Part shown: positions 23,701-34,192 of the stretch, piece by piece
How positions within the stretch are numbered: the first letter of the stretch is position 1
How the letters are laid out: each line of letters opens with the position of its first letter
Source of the DNA: Delphinus delphis
Taxonomy: Eukaryota > Chordata > Mammalia > Artiodactyla > Delphinidae
Assembly: GCF_949987515.2 (NCBI RefSeq)
Contig: NC_082703.1
Location: forward strand, 8,270,680-8,334,679
Direction: 5' to 3'
Length of the DNA stretch: 64,000 bases
Translations under genes and position numbers: made by a program
Notes under the pieces: model-generated
Told to the model about the DNA's origin: nothing
Databases searched by the model: none
Seen by the model: the letters and a program-made list of their open reading frames with translations, nothing else

Positions 23701-24655
23701 TTTTTTAAATATCCTTATAATTCCCACTTAAAATTAGAAAAAAAAAACATTTAAAATGTTGTATGAACACAGAAGACTATAAAAAAGTCCAAAGACACTC
23801 TTTAAGAGTTTAGGGTTTAGAACAAATCTCTGGCCAATATTAGGAAGTTATTAAATTGCATAAATGGTTAGCTGCCTTCTATCTCTGCTATGAATGAAAT
23901 GATAGTAAACGGTCTCTTTTTGTAGGAAAGGCTTAAATTAGACACAAGGTCTTCATGCTCTGTCACAAGTTTTTGGAAGGAATTCATAATATTTTCCTGA
24001 AAACCTTTTTAGAATATGTCAGTCCTCTGAGCAGCAGAGTGATGAACAGGATGAAATCTGGGGTGGGGTCGGAGAATGTTTCTATAGTTGTGGGTTTTAA
24101 ACCCACAAACTGTCAAATGGAACACTTCAGAGATGGATTACTGCTGTGTTCTGTGGTCTCAAATATATGCTTCCCAAATGCACCTCGGTGATTTGTGAAT
24201 CTTTGGAGGTAACTTCAAATTAATGGTTTTCTGGAGGATACGATATTCACATCCCCATCACCAGCAGAGCGAAGTTCTTAGATACAAACTTTAAAGATTT
24301 AATACATTTTTTATTCTACTCTTTTCCCTTTTCTCAACACAATCCATTAACCTTTTCTTCCCAGAGAGTGACTCCAGTTGTTTAAGGAAATCACACACAA
24401 TGAAATCCCTGAAATGATATTCTTTAAGAAGAAAAATTAGTCTACTGGAGTTGAGACTTTTCCCATAACACATTGAAATACGCGTTATTTCGCTCATTAA
24501 GACTTTGGTATCTCCGAGGTAGAATAAAAACCATGGAGGCTTGTTCAGGGAACTCCGTTTTTCTTGAACAGTAAAGAAGTGGTTTAGCTTATTGATAACT
24601 CAAGCTTCCCACAGGCTACATTATCCTGATTGTCAAGGATGGGTTTTGCTGGTTG
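23701..24655. other. intronic sequence, no recognised element
   Basis: A short poly-T at 23698-23705. No exon or named repeat. Confidence 0.5.
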
Positions 24656-24662
24656 CTGTTTT

Positions 24663-24722
<60 letters not shown>

Positions 24723-24738
24723 CGCGTGCGCGCGCGCA
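24663..24738. repeat. compound microsatellite (TC)n(TG)n(CG)n
   Basis: About nine TC, seventeen TG and then CG repeats with one TG interruption. The TG/CG part (24681-24737) is uninterrupted alternating pyrimidine-purine. Confidence 0.97.
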
Positions 24739-24739
24739 T

Positions 24740-26235
24740 TTGTGCATTATTGAACAATCCACCCCTTTCCTTTCTCAGGGGCATGATTCCTGAATTGGGA
24801 TTGCCTCTCAACTCCAGATGCTAACAGAAGAAAAATACAAGGAAGAAGACTTCCCATATTTCCAAATGAAATGAGGCAGAACAAATGGAAGAGGATCGCT
24901 CGGCTTGTGCAGAGAACTAAAAGTGTACATTACTAAGAGGTATAGCCGTGTCTGTGCAAACACAGTAACTCACGTCAAATAAATTGTGCTTTCTGCAGGA
25001 AAGAACTCTAGCTCTGGGTTTTCCAAGCTAAATTGCATGAAAACATACAATCCTTTTTCTTCTTATTTGAACTGTTAGAGGACGGGGCCAAATTGCCAGA
25101 AAGACCAAAGGCAGTGTGCAGCCTTTAACAACTGAAAGGATTTATTGCTCCAATTTGGAAATACAAAAGATTCTGTGTCGACTCCCAGCACTCCCAGGTC
25201 CTATGCATTTCCCATTAGTTCTGTGAAGAAAGAAAACCTCTAAGTAAAAAGAATCAAAGTTCTCTAGGATTTTAGAAATAGAGACCACGTTGGCCAAAGA
25301 TATTGAAGCAGTTACTTTCAACTTCTTAAAAGAGCATGGAGCATTCTCTATCTCTGGTCAAACGTGGTCCCATTATCCTTGGTCTCTCGGTATCATTCCC
25401 TCCCACTGGACTGGCAGGAATTATTTTTCAGACCCCATCAAAAGCCATTAAGGCTGTAAAGGTAGTCAATCCCTATGCTCCAGCTCCACGCTGAAGAACC
25501 CAGGGGAAGTAATGCATCTATTTTTCAATACCTGAGGCCATTTCGTCTCCAACCTTAATTACACTTATGCATTAGTTTTGGGTCTAATATCTCCACTCAT
25601 CTTGCTCCAGTTTCCACTTTTCCACTATTACTGCAGAGCTTAGGAAACATAATTGCAGTGTGTGGTAGACAGTGATTTTCATTAACCACACAGAAGAAAA
25701 ACAGTTTTAGGGAGAGACATTTCCTATTGATTCAGTCAAAATGACTTGGAAGAAATGGTTGTGCTTATTAAATTCTTTTCCAAAAAGTAGCTGTTAAAAT
25801 TCTTTCTCAACAGGTTATTTTTTAAATCGGTGTATAATCTCTTCAGATTTTGTCGTTCATGTTTTTTTTGTTCTTCCCAGTTCCTTTGAAAGTTGAGACT
25901 TTTATTGGTCTTATTTTATTTTTTTAAAGGAAGCCAAGAGGGAAGTCTTTTTCATGGAGGCAGAGAATGTAATCAACGCTGCTATCTGCAAGACATGGAG
26001 CTGCCCAGCAATGCTAAGGGAATTAAAAGGGAGAAGCAATAACAAAACAGAATGTTGTGAAATGACAAGAGGGGAGAGTGTTAAATTGGCCTGCAATACT
26101 TATCAAGAGGTCTTTAAATGAGAACGGATATAGGATTTTCTAGCAGTGGTATAAAAAAATAGTTGATCATTTTTCAATGTTCTTCCTATCTTTTATTTGG
26201 AGCAGTTTACCCTAAGGGGTTCTGCTATTTTAAGT
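24740..26235. other. intronic sequence, no recognised element
   Basis: About 1.5 kb with no named repeat, exon or long ORF. Repeat-free stretches this long are less common in this window and may hold conserved sequence. Confidence 0.45.
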
Positions 26236-26238
26236 TCA

Positions 26239-26883
26239 TTACTGGGCAAAATCTAGGGCAGCAATGTCTGAGGATAAAACACACAGCCCCATGGAGCCAC
26301 TAGTATTTGAGTCCCTCTCTGGTTGGACTAACTGAATACGAGACATAAACCTTTCATATTCTACCATTGTTCTATAGGGTTTTGTTCCTATGGGAAACGC
26401 TGTTCCCTTTGCTGCTCTCTTCCAAAACGCCAAGTGTCTTCTTGGAAGACTGCATGCCAAGGTAAGTGAGATAGCTATTGTTTGTGACTTAACTCTCCAA
26501 CACCAGGTCAATCCACCTAGATCTCTCCAAAATCCCAACCTTGGGAGCACAGAAGCAGAAAGTTTCCTGGCACCAAGATTCAATTTGTCCTCTTCCTTTG
26601 CTTTGATTTTGCCAAATTCCTCTTTAAAGAAGGAAACTATACCTGGAATCCTGGAAATGTCTCCATACCTTTGGTTGTTATAAACTTTAACAGGGCCAGA
26701 AACACAACATAGAATAAGGGATTGGCCCTTAGAGAGATGGCTGAAATGGTCAGGAATAAAGAAACTCCAATGGAACAGTATTGGATTATATACTTGGGAA
26801 ATTAAACACTGAACAGATTCATGACAGGAAATACTGAGCCAGGTGCTGAAACCCACCCTTATGTCAGTAAGGGAATGTGTCAA
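26239..26883 (-). other. 214-codon ORF of unknown meaning
   Basis: This is the longest uninterrupted ORF outside the L1s, in the same direction as UNC5D within intron 2. It begins MTHSLTDIRVGFSTW and ends SSDIAALDFAQ. I recognise no domain. It has a KEEFGKIKAKEEDKLN charged stretch and scattered Cys. No promoter, splice or Kozak support is evident. It could be a decayed retroviral or pseudogene fragment, or chance: one ORF of this length in 64 kb is only mildly unexpected. I do not call it a gene. Confidence 0.15.
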
Positions 26884-26934
26884 TATTTTGACTGGGAAGG
26901 AGACCGCAGGAATAAGTATGTAAAGGTGGCTTAC

Positions 26935-27085
26935 AGTGTCAAGGAAATGTATCTAAAGTGAAGATCAGGAGACTTGGGTTCTAGAAAGAACTATACCATG
27001 AATACTTGTATCTCCTGGAACCTTTTATTTCATGAATAAAATACGGCTGTTAGGTTTACCACTGAGATCCCTTCCCATTCGCACA
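26935..27085 (+). repeat. MIR-like SINE fragment
   Basis: GAGACTTGGGTTCTAGAAAG, TTTATTTCATGAATAAAATA and CACTGAGATCCCTTCCCATT suggest diverged MIR. Confidence 0.4.
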
Positions 27086-27429
27086 CTTAGATTCCTAAGT
27101 TCTAAGCATGCTTTTGGTCTGAAGAACAGCATCTCTAAAACAAGCACTTTCGGTTTTTTCCTCATACTAGTTCCAAAGTGGAACGGATAGGGAACTGTGG
27201 TAAGATTTTAGGTGCTTCTCTACCTTTTGATGCGTTCATACTACAAACACGAATCAGCTCAGAACTGCATAATGCTTAGCACTGCTGATATATGTGTTTA
27301 GTTCTCTGCCTCCTTCTTCATTGATTCCTAAGTAGAGCCAGGGTAATTCCTGAAGATCTTTATGAAATGATTTTCTCCTTTTGCTTTGGAACGCAGCATA
27401 CCCTGCTCACTTCTTTGCTGGCTGCTGAC

Positions 27430-28510
27430 GTGTCTCCTTCCTGACCCTGAGGGAGGTGTGCCTCTACCTCCATTTTCTTGTCATATTACCCACTCTCTCT
27501 TGACAACTCCTCCACATCCATGGCTTCATTCTTTATTGATGATTACCTAATCTACTTTTCTATCTCTGAACTCTACCAAGTTCCAGATCTATATCTCTTC
27601 ATTATACCCCATAAGTATTTCAAGTGCAGTTTGTCCAAACAATGATCTTAGACTTTTCTCCTTGCTACTGTGATGACTACCCTTTAGCTTCCGTTAAAAG
27701 ATTAGTTTTTATTTCTCCATTCATTCATTTATTCATTCAGCTATTAAGTCTGATTTGTTGAAGTGTTTCTCACATCAGGTATCTAGTTCTTATTTCTGTG
27801 GCCATTGCTCCAGAAGCAGACCTTACTTTCTCAACTGAATTATCCCAGCCTCCTAACTTCCCCATTCCTACTTCTCCTTACCATTCCAAAGGCCTCTGCT
27901 AGATTCATCTTCTGAAGCATAGCTTCAAAGCCACTTCATTCCCATGTGTCGATATAATCAACCCCCACCATTAGCAAAATATCCATAAAATTAATTAAAA
28001 GACTCCTTGCTCTGGTATTTGAGGTCTTTTATGCCACTGATTGAGCTGTTTTCCAGCTATCAGCTGCTGTCTCCTACATCTATTTCATATTTCAAGCAAA
28101 CCAAGCTGTGTGGAACATACACTCAGCTTCCTTTCATTTGCTAATGTTGACCTTTCAATTGCTAATGTTGCCCATTGAGACTCCTCACTCCCCCATAGGG
28201 TTTAGCATCAATTATGCCTAACTGAATTACATATTCATCAATGTCCCTTTCAAATACCATAGCTTCCACACTTTTCCTGAGAGCCCTAGTTAGACATGTT
28301 TTTTTAAAAAATCCTCCCTAGTGCCATCTACCTCTCTTCAGACATTTATCATAACTTCATTTGTACTGCACTTACAGGCGTATTGGTCTTATACCTATTA
28401 GTTGCTATGAAGGTCTAGAGATCAGTGTTTGCCTCTTACCCTTCTTGGAATACTCTGAAAGGCCTAGCCTAGTGTATTGAACAGCACTGGTATACAGTTA
28501 ATAAATTAAG
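27430..28510 (+). repeat. L2 (CR1-clade LINE) fragment
   Basis: A long diverged L2 with expected order: TGCCTCTACCTCCATTTTC, CCAGATCTATATCTCTTC, AAGTATTTCAAGTGCAGTTT, GCCTCTGCTAGATTCATCTT, TGTTTGCCTCTTACCCTTC, and the tail CAGCACTGGTATACAGTTAA followed by TAAATT. No ORF remains. Confidence 0.7.
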
Positions 28511-28754
28511 CCACCTTGAAACTTCTTAATTATACTCAGGCTTTTTGATTTATTCAGAATCTGACATCTAGTGAATAAGTTCAGAACTAATAACATCAAT
28601 AACCTAGGGTGACACCAGACTGGACTTAGGATGAGGCTAAATTTTCAGTTAGTCTGAGGAGACAAAGTTCAAAAGCATATACTCTTTCTGTTACATGTTA
28701 AAATATAAAAGTTATAAATTTTTAAAGTTGAGTCAAATGATCTTACTTTCAGAT

Positions 28755-28935
28755 CCAGCACAAGCCCATAGTTTACTTAATTTCTTTGAGCCTCAGTTTC
28801 CTTATCTATAAGAACGCAGTGACAGCATTATTTACCCCAGAGAGCTATTGAAAAGACAGTAAGATAATGTCTATCAAATGCTTAGATAAGGCCTGGTATA
28901 TAGTAAGTGCTCAACAAACATTAGCTAGTGTGATC
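28755..28935 (+). repeat. MIR SINE
   Basis: TTTGAGCCTCAGTTTCCTTA, ATCTATAAGAACGCAGTGAC, GATAATGTCTATCAAATGCT and AGTAAGTGCTCAACAAACAT. These are the classic MIR 3' half in plus orientation. Confidence 0.85.
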
Positions 28936-29181
28936 ACTATTCTCATAACTCCTCATCAGCCAAAGTAGCCAAGCCAATAACGATAGTCCTGAAATTCTTT
29001 TATACTGGAGAGCCTATCCGAATTTGGTCTTCTAATTTGGGCTCTATGACTACACGGTAATCAAAAGAACTTAAAGACGACACAGAAACCACCAACTGTG
29101 GAGAATGAAGCACACAAAAATAATATCCAGGAGGAAATATGAGAGAAACTGAATTTATGCTGCTTAAAAAGGTGTTTGGTG

Positions 29182-29431
29182 GGGCTTCCCTGGTGGCGCA
29201 GTGGTTGAGAGTCCGCCTGCCGATGCAGGGGACACGGGTTCGTGCCCCGGTCCGGGAGGATCCCACGTGCTGCAGAGCAGCTGGGCCCGTGAGCCATGGC
29301 CGCTGAGCCTGCGCATCTGGAGCCTGTGCTCCACAACGAGAGAGGTCACAGCAGTGAGAGGCCCGCTCCGCAATGGGAGAGGCCACAACAGTGAGAGGCC
29401 CACGTACCAAAAAAAAAAAAAAAAAAAAAAA
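29182..29431 (+). mobile_element. CHR-1 SINE with 37-bp internal duplication
   Basis: Canonical start GGGCTTCCCTGGTGGCGCAG and a long poly(A). Target-site duplication AAAAAGGTGTTTGGTG at 29166-29181 and 29432-29447. The 3' segment starting GCTCC.CAA is present twice in tandem (29328-29364 and 29365-29401) with five differences between copies. It lies about 330 bp from exon 2. Confidence 0.97.
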
Positions 29432-29776
29432 AAAAAGGTGTTTGGTGAAGGATTTCTGTCTTGAAAAAGTATTTAGAATTCAGAAAAATGAAAACAGTGA
29501 ATGCCTGGTTTTATTTCCAATGAGAATATTAACTTCCATACAAAATTAGGTCTTAAAGTTATATAGAGCAGGAAAATAAAAAACTCTACCATACTGGAGT
29601 ACACTAGGCAAGGGAGCTGTGGAGTCATGTAAAGATATGACTGTACATGATATTCCAAAGATGATGTTACTATGACCTCATTCAAATGAGGTAATGGGGG
29701 TGGCTTAAGCACTCATATAACAATGTGAGAATCTGAGAAGCTGCCGTAGGTGGTTCTGATTGCTTCCTGTTCTTAC

Positions 29777-29995
29777 CTGAACTCTCATCCAGACTCTCCT
29801 CAGAGACATGCTCATTTTGATGGACCCACTCGCCATTGCATTTGAAGAATATCTGCATGGCTGGCCTTGCTTTGCACCTCAGTGCAATGGGGTTGCTCTT
29901 GATGATATAAGCATCGCCTGGCTCCTCTATGAAATGAGGCAGCGTCCCAGGAGCTGATGGGATGGATTCAGGGAGGACTTCGCCATTGTCAGTTC
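29777..29995 (-). CDS. UNC5D: UNC5D exon 2 (first half of Ig domain 1)
   Basis: UNC5D is a single-pass membrane receptor for netrins and FLRT proteins that acts in axon guidance, neuronal migration and dependence-receptor signalling. This 219-nt exon reads open on the minus strand after a split Gly codon: [16 protein letters not shown], then [38 protein letters not shown] and [16 protein letters not shown]. The two cysteines (in LRCKA and FKCNG) and the following Trp belong to the first immunoglobulin domain. The acceptor is a pyrimidine-rich stretch ending CACAG at 30000-29996. The donor is TCAG then GTAAGA, with GT at 29776-29775. The exon begins and ends in phase 1, matching exon 3 (15889-16032). 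I chose UNC5D over UNC5A-C because [20 protein letters not shown] and NEHVSEE match my recollection of UNC5D; UNC5C has a different segment here. Exon 1 lies beyond the window. Confidence 0.96.
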
Positions 29996-30009
29996 CTGTG
30001 AAATTGAAG

Positions 30010-31490
30010 AAGATATCAGAACACAGTCTACACTGGCAGCACGTACATCAGGCCAAAAAGAACAACCTGCTTTAATGATCTGTGCTGGAAAACTCTGTAT
30101 CCTAACACAGCATGCTTGTAAGGCCTGTGCAGATGAATTATCTTCTAGAGACTGAATTAGCATGATACGGTACCTTTAGACACACACTCAGTATTACCGG
30201 ACGAGTGAAAACAATGAATAAGAGACCCTCTCAAACTACAGTTTTGAATCTGCCTTTGCTGAAAGACCTGAGATAAACATCTGCGGGGTGACAGGCTAAA
30301 TCTTAAGATTCAGTCTGGCAAAGTGTTCAATGAGGGGCCCAAGCTGCCTCAAAACTTTGAAATAATGGAGGGAATAGATTTGGTTTTCCCATAAATAAGT
30401 GTAAATAATGGTGACGTTGGTGGAGGATGGTCGATCATAAGACATGTCCCAAAGATTCCAAACTGTCCACTTTCTTTACCTATGAAACTTTGGAGATTGT
30501 CTGGTATTCTACTTTGGATAGCGTTTCTTCCCCAAATTTACTAAACCTTCTAAAAGGAATACACATTTCTTCTGCTTGTCTTTGACCATCATTCTTTACA
30601 CCCAGCACTCCTGACCCCAAAAGCTACCTCACTTTTAAGGTTAAGAACTAAAACAAATCACTACAAGCTATAAGTTTTTAGTTTAATATCTATAGTTACA
30701 TCTGTTCAAAGGGAAGAAACAGATGTGAGTCTCCCCAAGTACAGGGAACTGACGAGTGGAGAGAAACAATATGAAAAGGAAAAAGCATAAGCCAAGACCT
30801 GGCTTCATTGTCTCTTCACTCCATTTAGCAAGGACTTAAGTCCCAGGAAACTAGCACAAAGTCAAGGGAAGAAAGATGTAACTGCTGAGCAATGGGGAGC
30901 ATAACCAAGAGAAACCCTATCTTGTGCCTTCCCGTGGCCATTCCAAAGAACAAAGCAAGCAAAGATTTCAATAACCAGATCAGCTATGCCCCAGAGAGGA
31001 TTACTCCCATTCAAAGCAAATCAGTCTTTAGGGCTAAGCTGCAGAAAGGGACCGAATGAAACCACTGGAACAACAATCTAGCTCAACAGGAGAGAGCCTG
31101 GAGACCAGGTGCATCCTGTGTCCTAACCCGGCTTTCTGGGTGGCATCAATGCAATTCTGAACAAACAGAGCCTCTTATTATTCCCACTCAAGTCAATAAC
31201 CTAAATGAGTAAGCACTGTCAAGGATAAACATATTCACGATATTAGGGGGAATGTCCTGCTGTAAGAACCTGTAGAGAGAATTAGTAAATGTAAAAGGGG
31301 GGGAACTAGGACACAGGAGGAATGACTGCCTATAATTATATGTTTGCGTAAGGAAGAAAATAAAAGACACTGAGTTATGAAAAAGACTGCTCGCCAACGG
31401 GAATACATAAGCACTATGTCATGCCACTGAAATGAATTAAACACAATAGTTTGATTCTCCAAACTTTTTTTTTCATTAAATGTATCAACT
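30010..31490. other. intronic sequence flanking exon 2
   Basis: No named repeat in about 1.5 kb upstream (in gene sense) of exon 2. No exon-like ORF. Confidence 0.5.
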
Positions 31491-31491
31491 T

Positions 31492-31505
31492 GGGGGGGGG
31501 GGGGG
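31492..31505 (+). repeat. poly-G tract
   Basis: Fourteen consecutive G, a length that is unstable and error-prone in assemblies. Confidence 0.95.
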
Positions 31506-32410
31506 CAATGCCTCACATATTAAAGAGTTTGATATTTATAAGCTACAAGTGCATTTGTAATAGAAAAGTTAACTCATGTTAATAGAAAAGCAAAGGCACG
31601 CCAAAAAAGCATCATAACACAAATATTCCAAATAATAAGAGAGCAAACAGTTTAAGTTATAAAAGTTAGATAAACTCCCTCAAAAATAAAATGTGTACAT
31701 ATCACATGGAATAAGAAGGGTTTCAGGATAGAATCTGAGAGGTGCTTTTTAATGTTTTAAATTATATTTACAATGGACTTCATAATATGTATCATATATT
31801 AATTCATTCTGTTACTGACTGCTCACAGCAATTTCCATCTTCAATAAATACCAAGTCCCTCAGGCTTCTGTAAATCCATGCATTAGAGGAAATGACAAAG
31901 GTATTAGAAGACTTTATGTGGGCATCAAACAGCTCACACTCCCATCAGGGGCTTGAGTTCTGTCCAAAGTAATTCACTGTTGCAGAAAAGGGTCACCTGA
32001 TAAAGAATATATGCAGACCCCCATGGTGGTAGCCTGAGTGAACAGGGGTGTAAGTGCTAAATGCTGTATGAGGTGTTTTTGCTTAATTAGTAACAATGCC
32101 TAAATGTCAGAAGTAACTACTGACATGGGGTGTGGGTCACAAAAAAACAATCTGTAACTAAATAGTGAGACCACATTTAACCACTTTAAGTAAAATGACA
32201 TACAAAGGTATTGGATGATAAGATAAATCAAGTTTTAACCATCTGAGTCACAAAACAGAGAGATCTGAAAGCAATTAGGTTACCTTCCTGCTATTTTAGT
32301 AAAACCCCATCAGATAAAATAACAAGTTGAGTCTTCATCTAAAACAGAGAGCAGGAGAGTGGAACGGGAAAATTGGCTGTAACCGTCCCGGCGACCTCGA
32401 GGCCCTGCAT
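31506..32410. other. intronic AT-rich sequence, no recognised element
   Basis: No repeat or exon recognised. Confidence 0.5.
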
Positions 32411-32425
32411 TAAGAATCAGTCAAT

Positions 32426-32758
32426 CTAACAAAACAGAAAGACTCACTGACACAGGAAACAAAGTTATGGTTACCAAAGGGAATATGGGGTGAGGGGAGA
32501 TAAATCAGGAGTTTGGGATTAACATATATACACTACTGTATATAAAATAGGTAAGCAACAAGGACCTACAGTACAGCACAGAGAACTATACTCAATAACT
32601 TGTAATAGCCTATAATGGAAAGGAATCTAGGTACATAGCAAAACAAAACAAAAAAATATATATGTATAATTGAATCACTTTGCTACACATTTGAAACTAA
32701 CACACCATTGTAAATTAACTATACTTCAATTTAAAACAAAATGAAAAGCAATTTACAA
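32426..32758 (+). mobile_element. L1 3' UTR fragment
   Basis: GACTCACTGACACAGGAAAC, GTTATGGTTACCAAAGG, GGACCTACAGTACAGCACAG and CATTGTAAATTAACTATACT, ending in an A-rich tail. Flanked by AAGAATCAGTCAAT at 32412-32425 and AAGAATCAATCAAT at 32759-32772 (one mismatch), so it is a 5'-truncated insertion with target-site duplication. Confidence 0.9.
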
Positions 32759-33286
32759 AAGAATCAATCAATGTTCAAAGGAAGAAGAAAAGGCAGAATG
32801 TAACATTCTATCTTAACTATTACTGAGGCCATGTTAATATCATGTATGTATAGGAAACAGGTCAGGGTCCAGGAAAGCAAAAAATAACAAAAAAAAATCA
32901 ATTTATGAGGGTAAGAGTGGAAAGGTGAGACACTGTGGGTATACATTTCTATATGTATTACCATTTGTTTGCATCCTAAGAAATGAAATACAGTAAGTGA
33001 AAACAAAAAAGTTACATATTTTCCTTTTGTTGTTGTTGTTTGCTTTGTATGTATAGTGAAGTGTTAGGAGTGCTGTTTGCCATATACAGATCCCTCTCCC
33101 CGCTTCCCCTCCCCAGGATCCTCACCAGGCTCAGACCTGAATTGCTGGTATAGCAGTGCCCTGCCCTTTACATGCCTCCCTTGCAACAAAAAGGCTGCTA
33201 CCCCAGGAAAGTAGCCCCTTCTTAACCCATCAGGCTGGGAAGTTGCCAACAGAAGTTCCAAGCTGGGGCGTAGAAGTTGCTGACAA

Positions 33287-34192
33287 CCAGATTCACTGGT
33301 TCGAGATCGAGGAGGAGAAGGACGTGCTCTCACTGCCTCTGGCGAGAGCACTGGAATCACAACCAACTGCTGAACAATCATCAACAGGAAGACACTGGAA
33401 CTCACCAAAAAAGATACCCCACGTCCAAAGACAAAGGAGAAGCCACAATGAGACGGTAGGAGGGGCGCAATCACACAAAAATCAAATGCCCTAACTGCTG
33501 GGTGGGTGACTCACAAACTGGAGAACACAAACCACAGAAGTCCATCCACTGGAGGGAAGGTTCTGAGCCCCACGTCAGGCTTCCCAACCTGCGGGTCTGG
33601 CAACGGGAGGAGGAATTCCTAGAGAATCAGACTTTGAGGGCTAGCGGGATTTGACTGCAGGAGTATGACAGGACTGTGGGAAACAGAGACTCCACTCTTG
33701 GAGGGCACACACAAAGTAGTATGCGCATAGGGACCCAGGGGAAGCAGCAGTGACCCCATAAGACACTGAACCAGACCTATCTGCTAGTGCTGGAGGGTCT
33801 CCTGCAGAGGGGGGGCATGGCTGTGTCTCACCGTGAGGACAAAGACACTGGCAGCAGAAGTTCTGGGAAGTACTCCTTGGCGTGAGCCCTCCCAGAGTCC
33901 GCCATTAGCCCCACCAAAGAGCCTGGGTAGGCTCCAGTGCTGGGTCGCCTCGGGCCAAACAACCAACAGGGAGGAAACCCAGCCTCACCCATCAGCAGAC
34001 AAGCACATTAAAGTTTTACTGAGCTTGGCCCACCAGAGCAACAGCCAGCTCTACCCACCACTAGTCCCTCCCATTAGGAAACATGCACAAGCCTCTTAGA
34101 CAGCCTCATCCACCAGAGAGCAGACAGCAGAAGCAAGAAGAACTACAATCCTGCAGCCTGTGGAACAAAAACCACGTTCACAGAAAGACAAG
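33287..34192 (+). promoter_or_regulatory. L1 5' UTR / internal promoter region
   Basis: It precedes the ORF1 start and begins directly after the 5' target-site duplication. It is relatively GC-rich against AT-rich surroundings, with segments such as CTGCTGGGTGGGTGACTCAC. L1 5' UTRs carry the internal Pol II promoter. Activity of this copy is unknown. Confidence 0.7.

Larger units (their letters stand above)
16033..29776 (-). other. UNC5D: UNC5D intron 2 (complete)
   Basis: This is the complete 13,744-bp intron between two recognised exons, bounded by GT at 29776-29775 and AG at 16034-16033 on the minus strand. It holds an L1 tail, three CHR-1 SINEs, several MIRs, a long L2, three microsatellites, one 214-codon sense ORF of unknown meaning (26239-26883) and a candidate conserved block near 20.3-20.6 kb. 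Confidence 0.95.

Noticed and set aside
24584..24824. ORFs with CVCVCV or THTHTH runs on both strands
   Set aside because: Produced by the TG/CG microsatellite.
33064..33494. 136- and 112-codon ORFs on opposite strands
   Set aside because: They straddle the L1 5' boundary at 33287 and lie partly in the L1 5' UTR, so they are not host genes.
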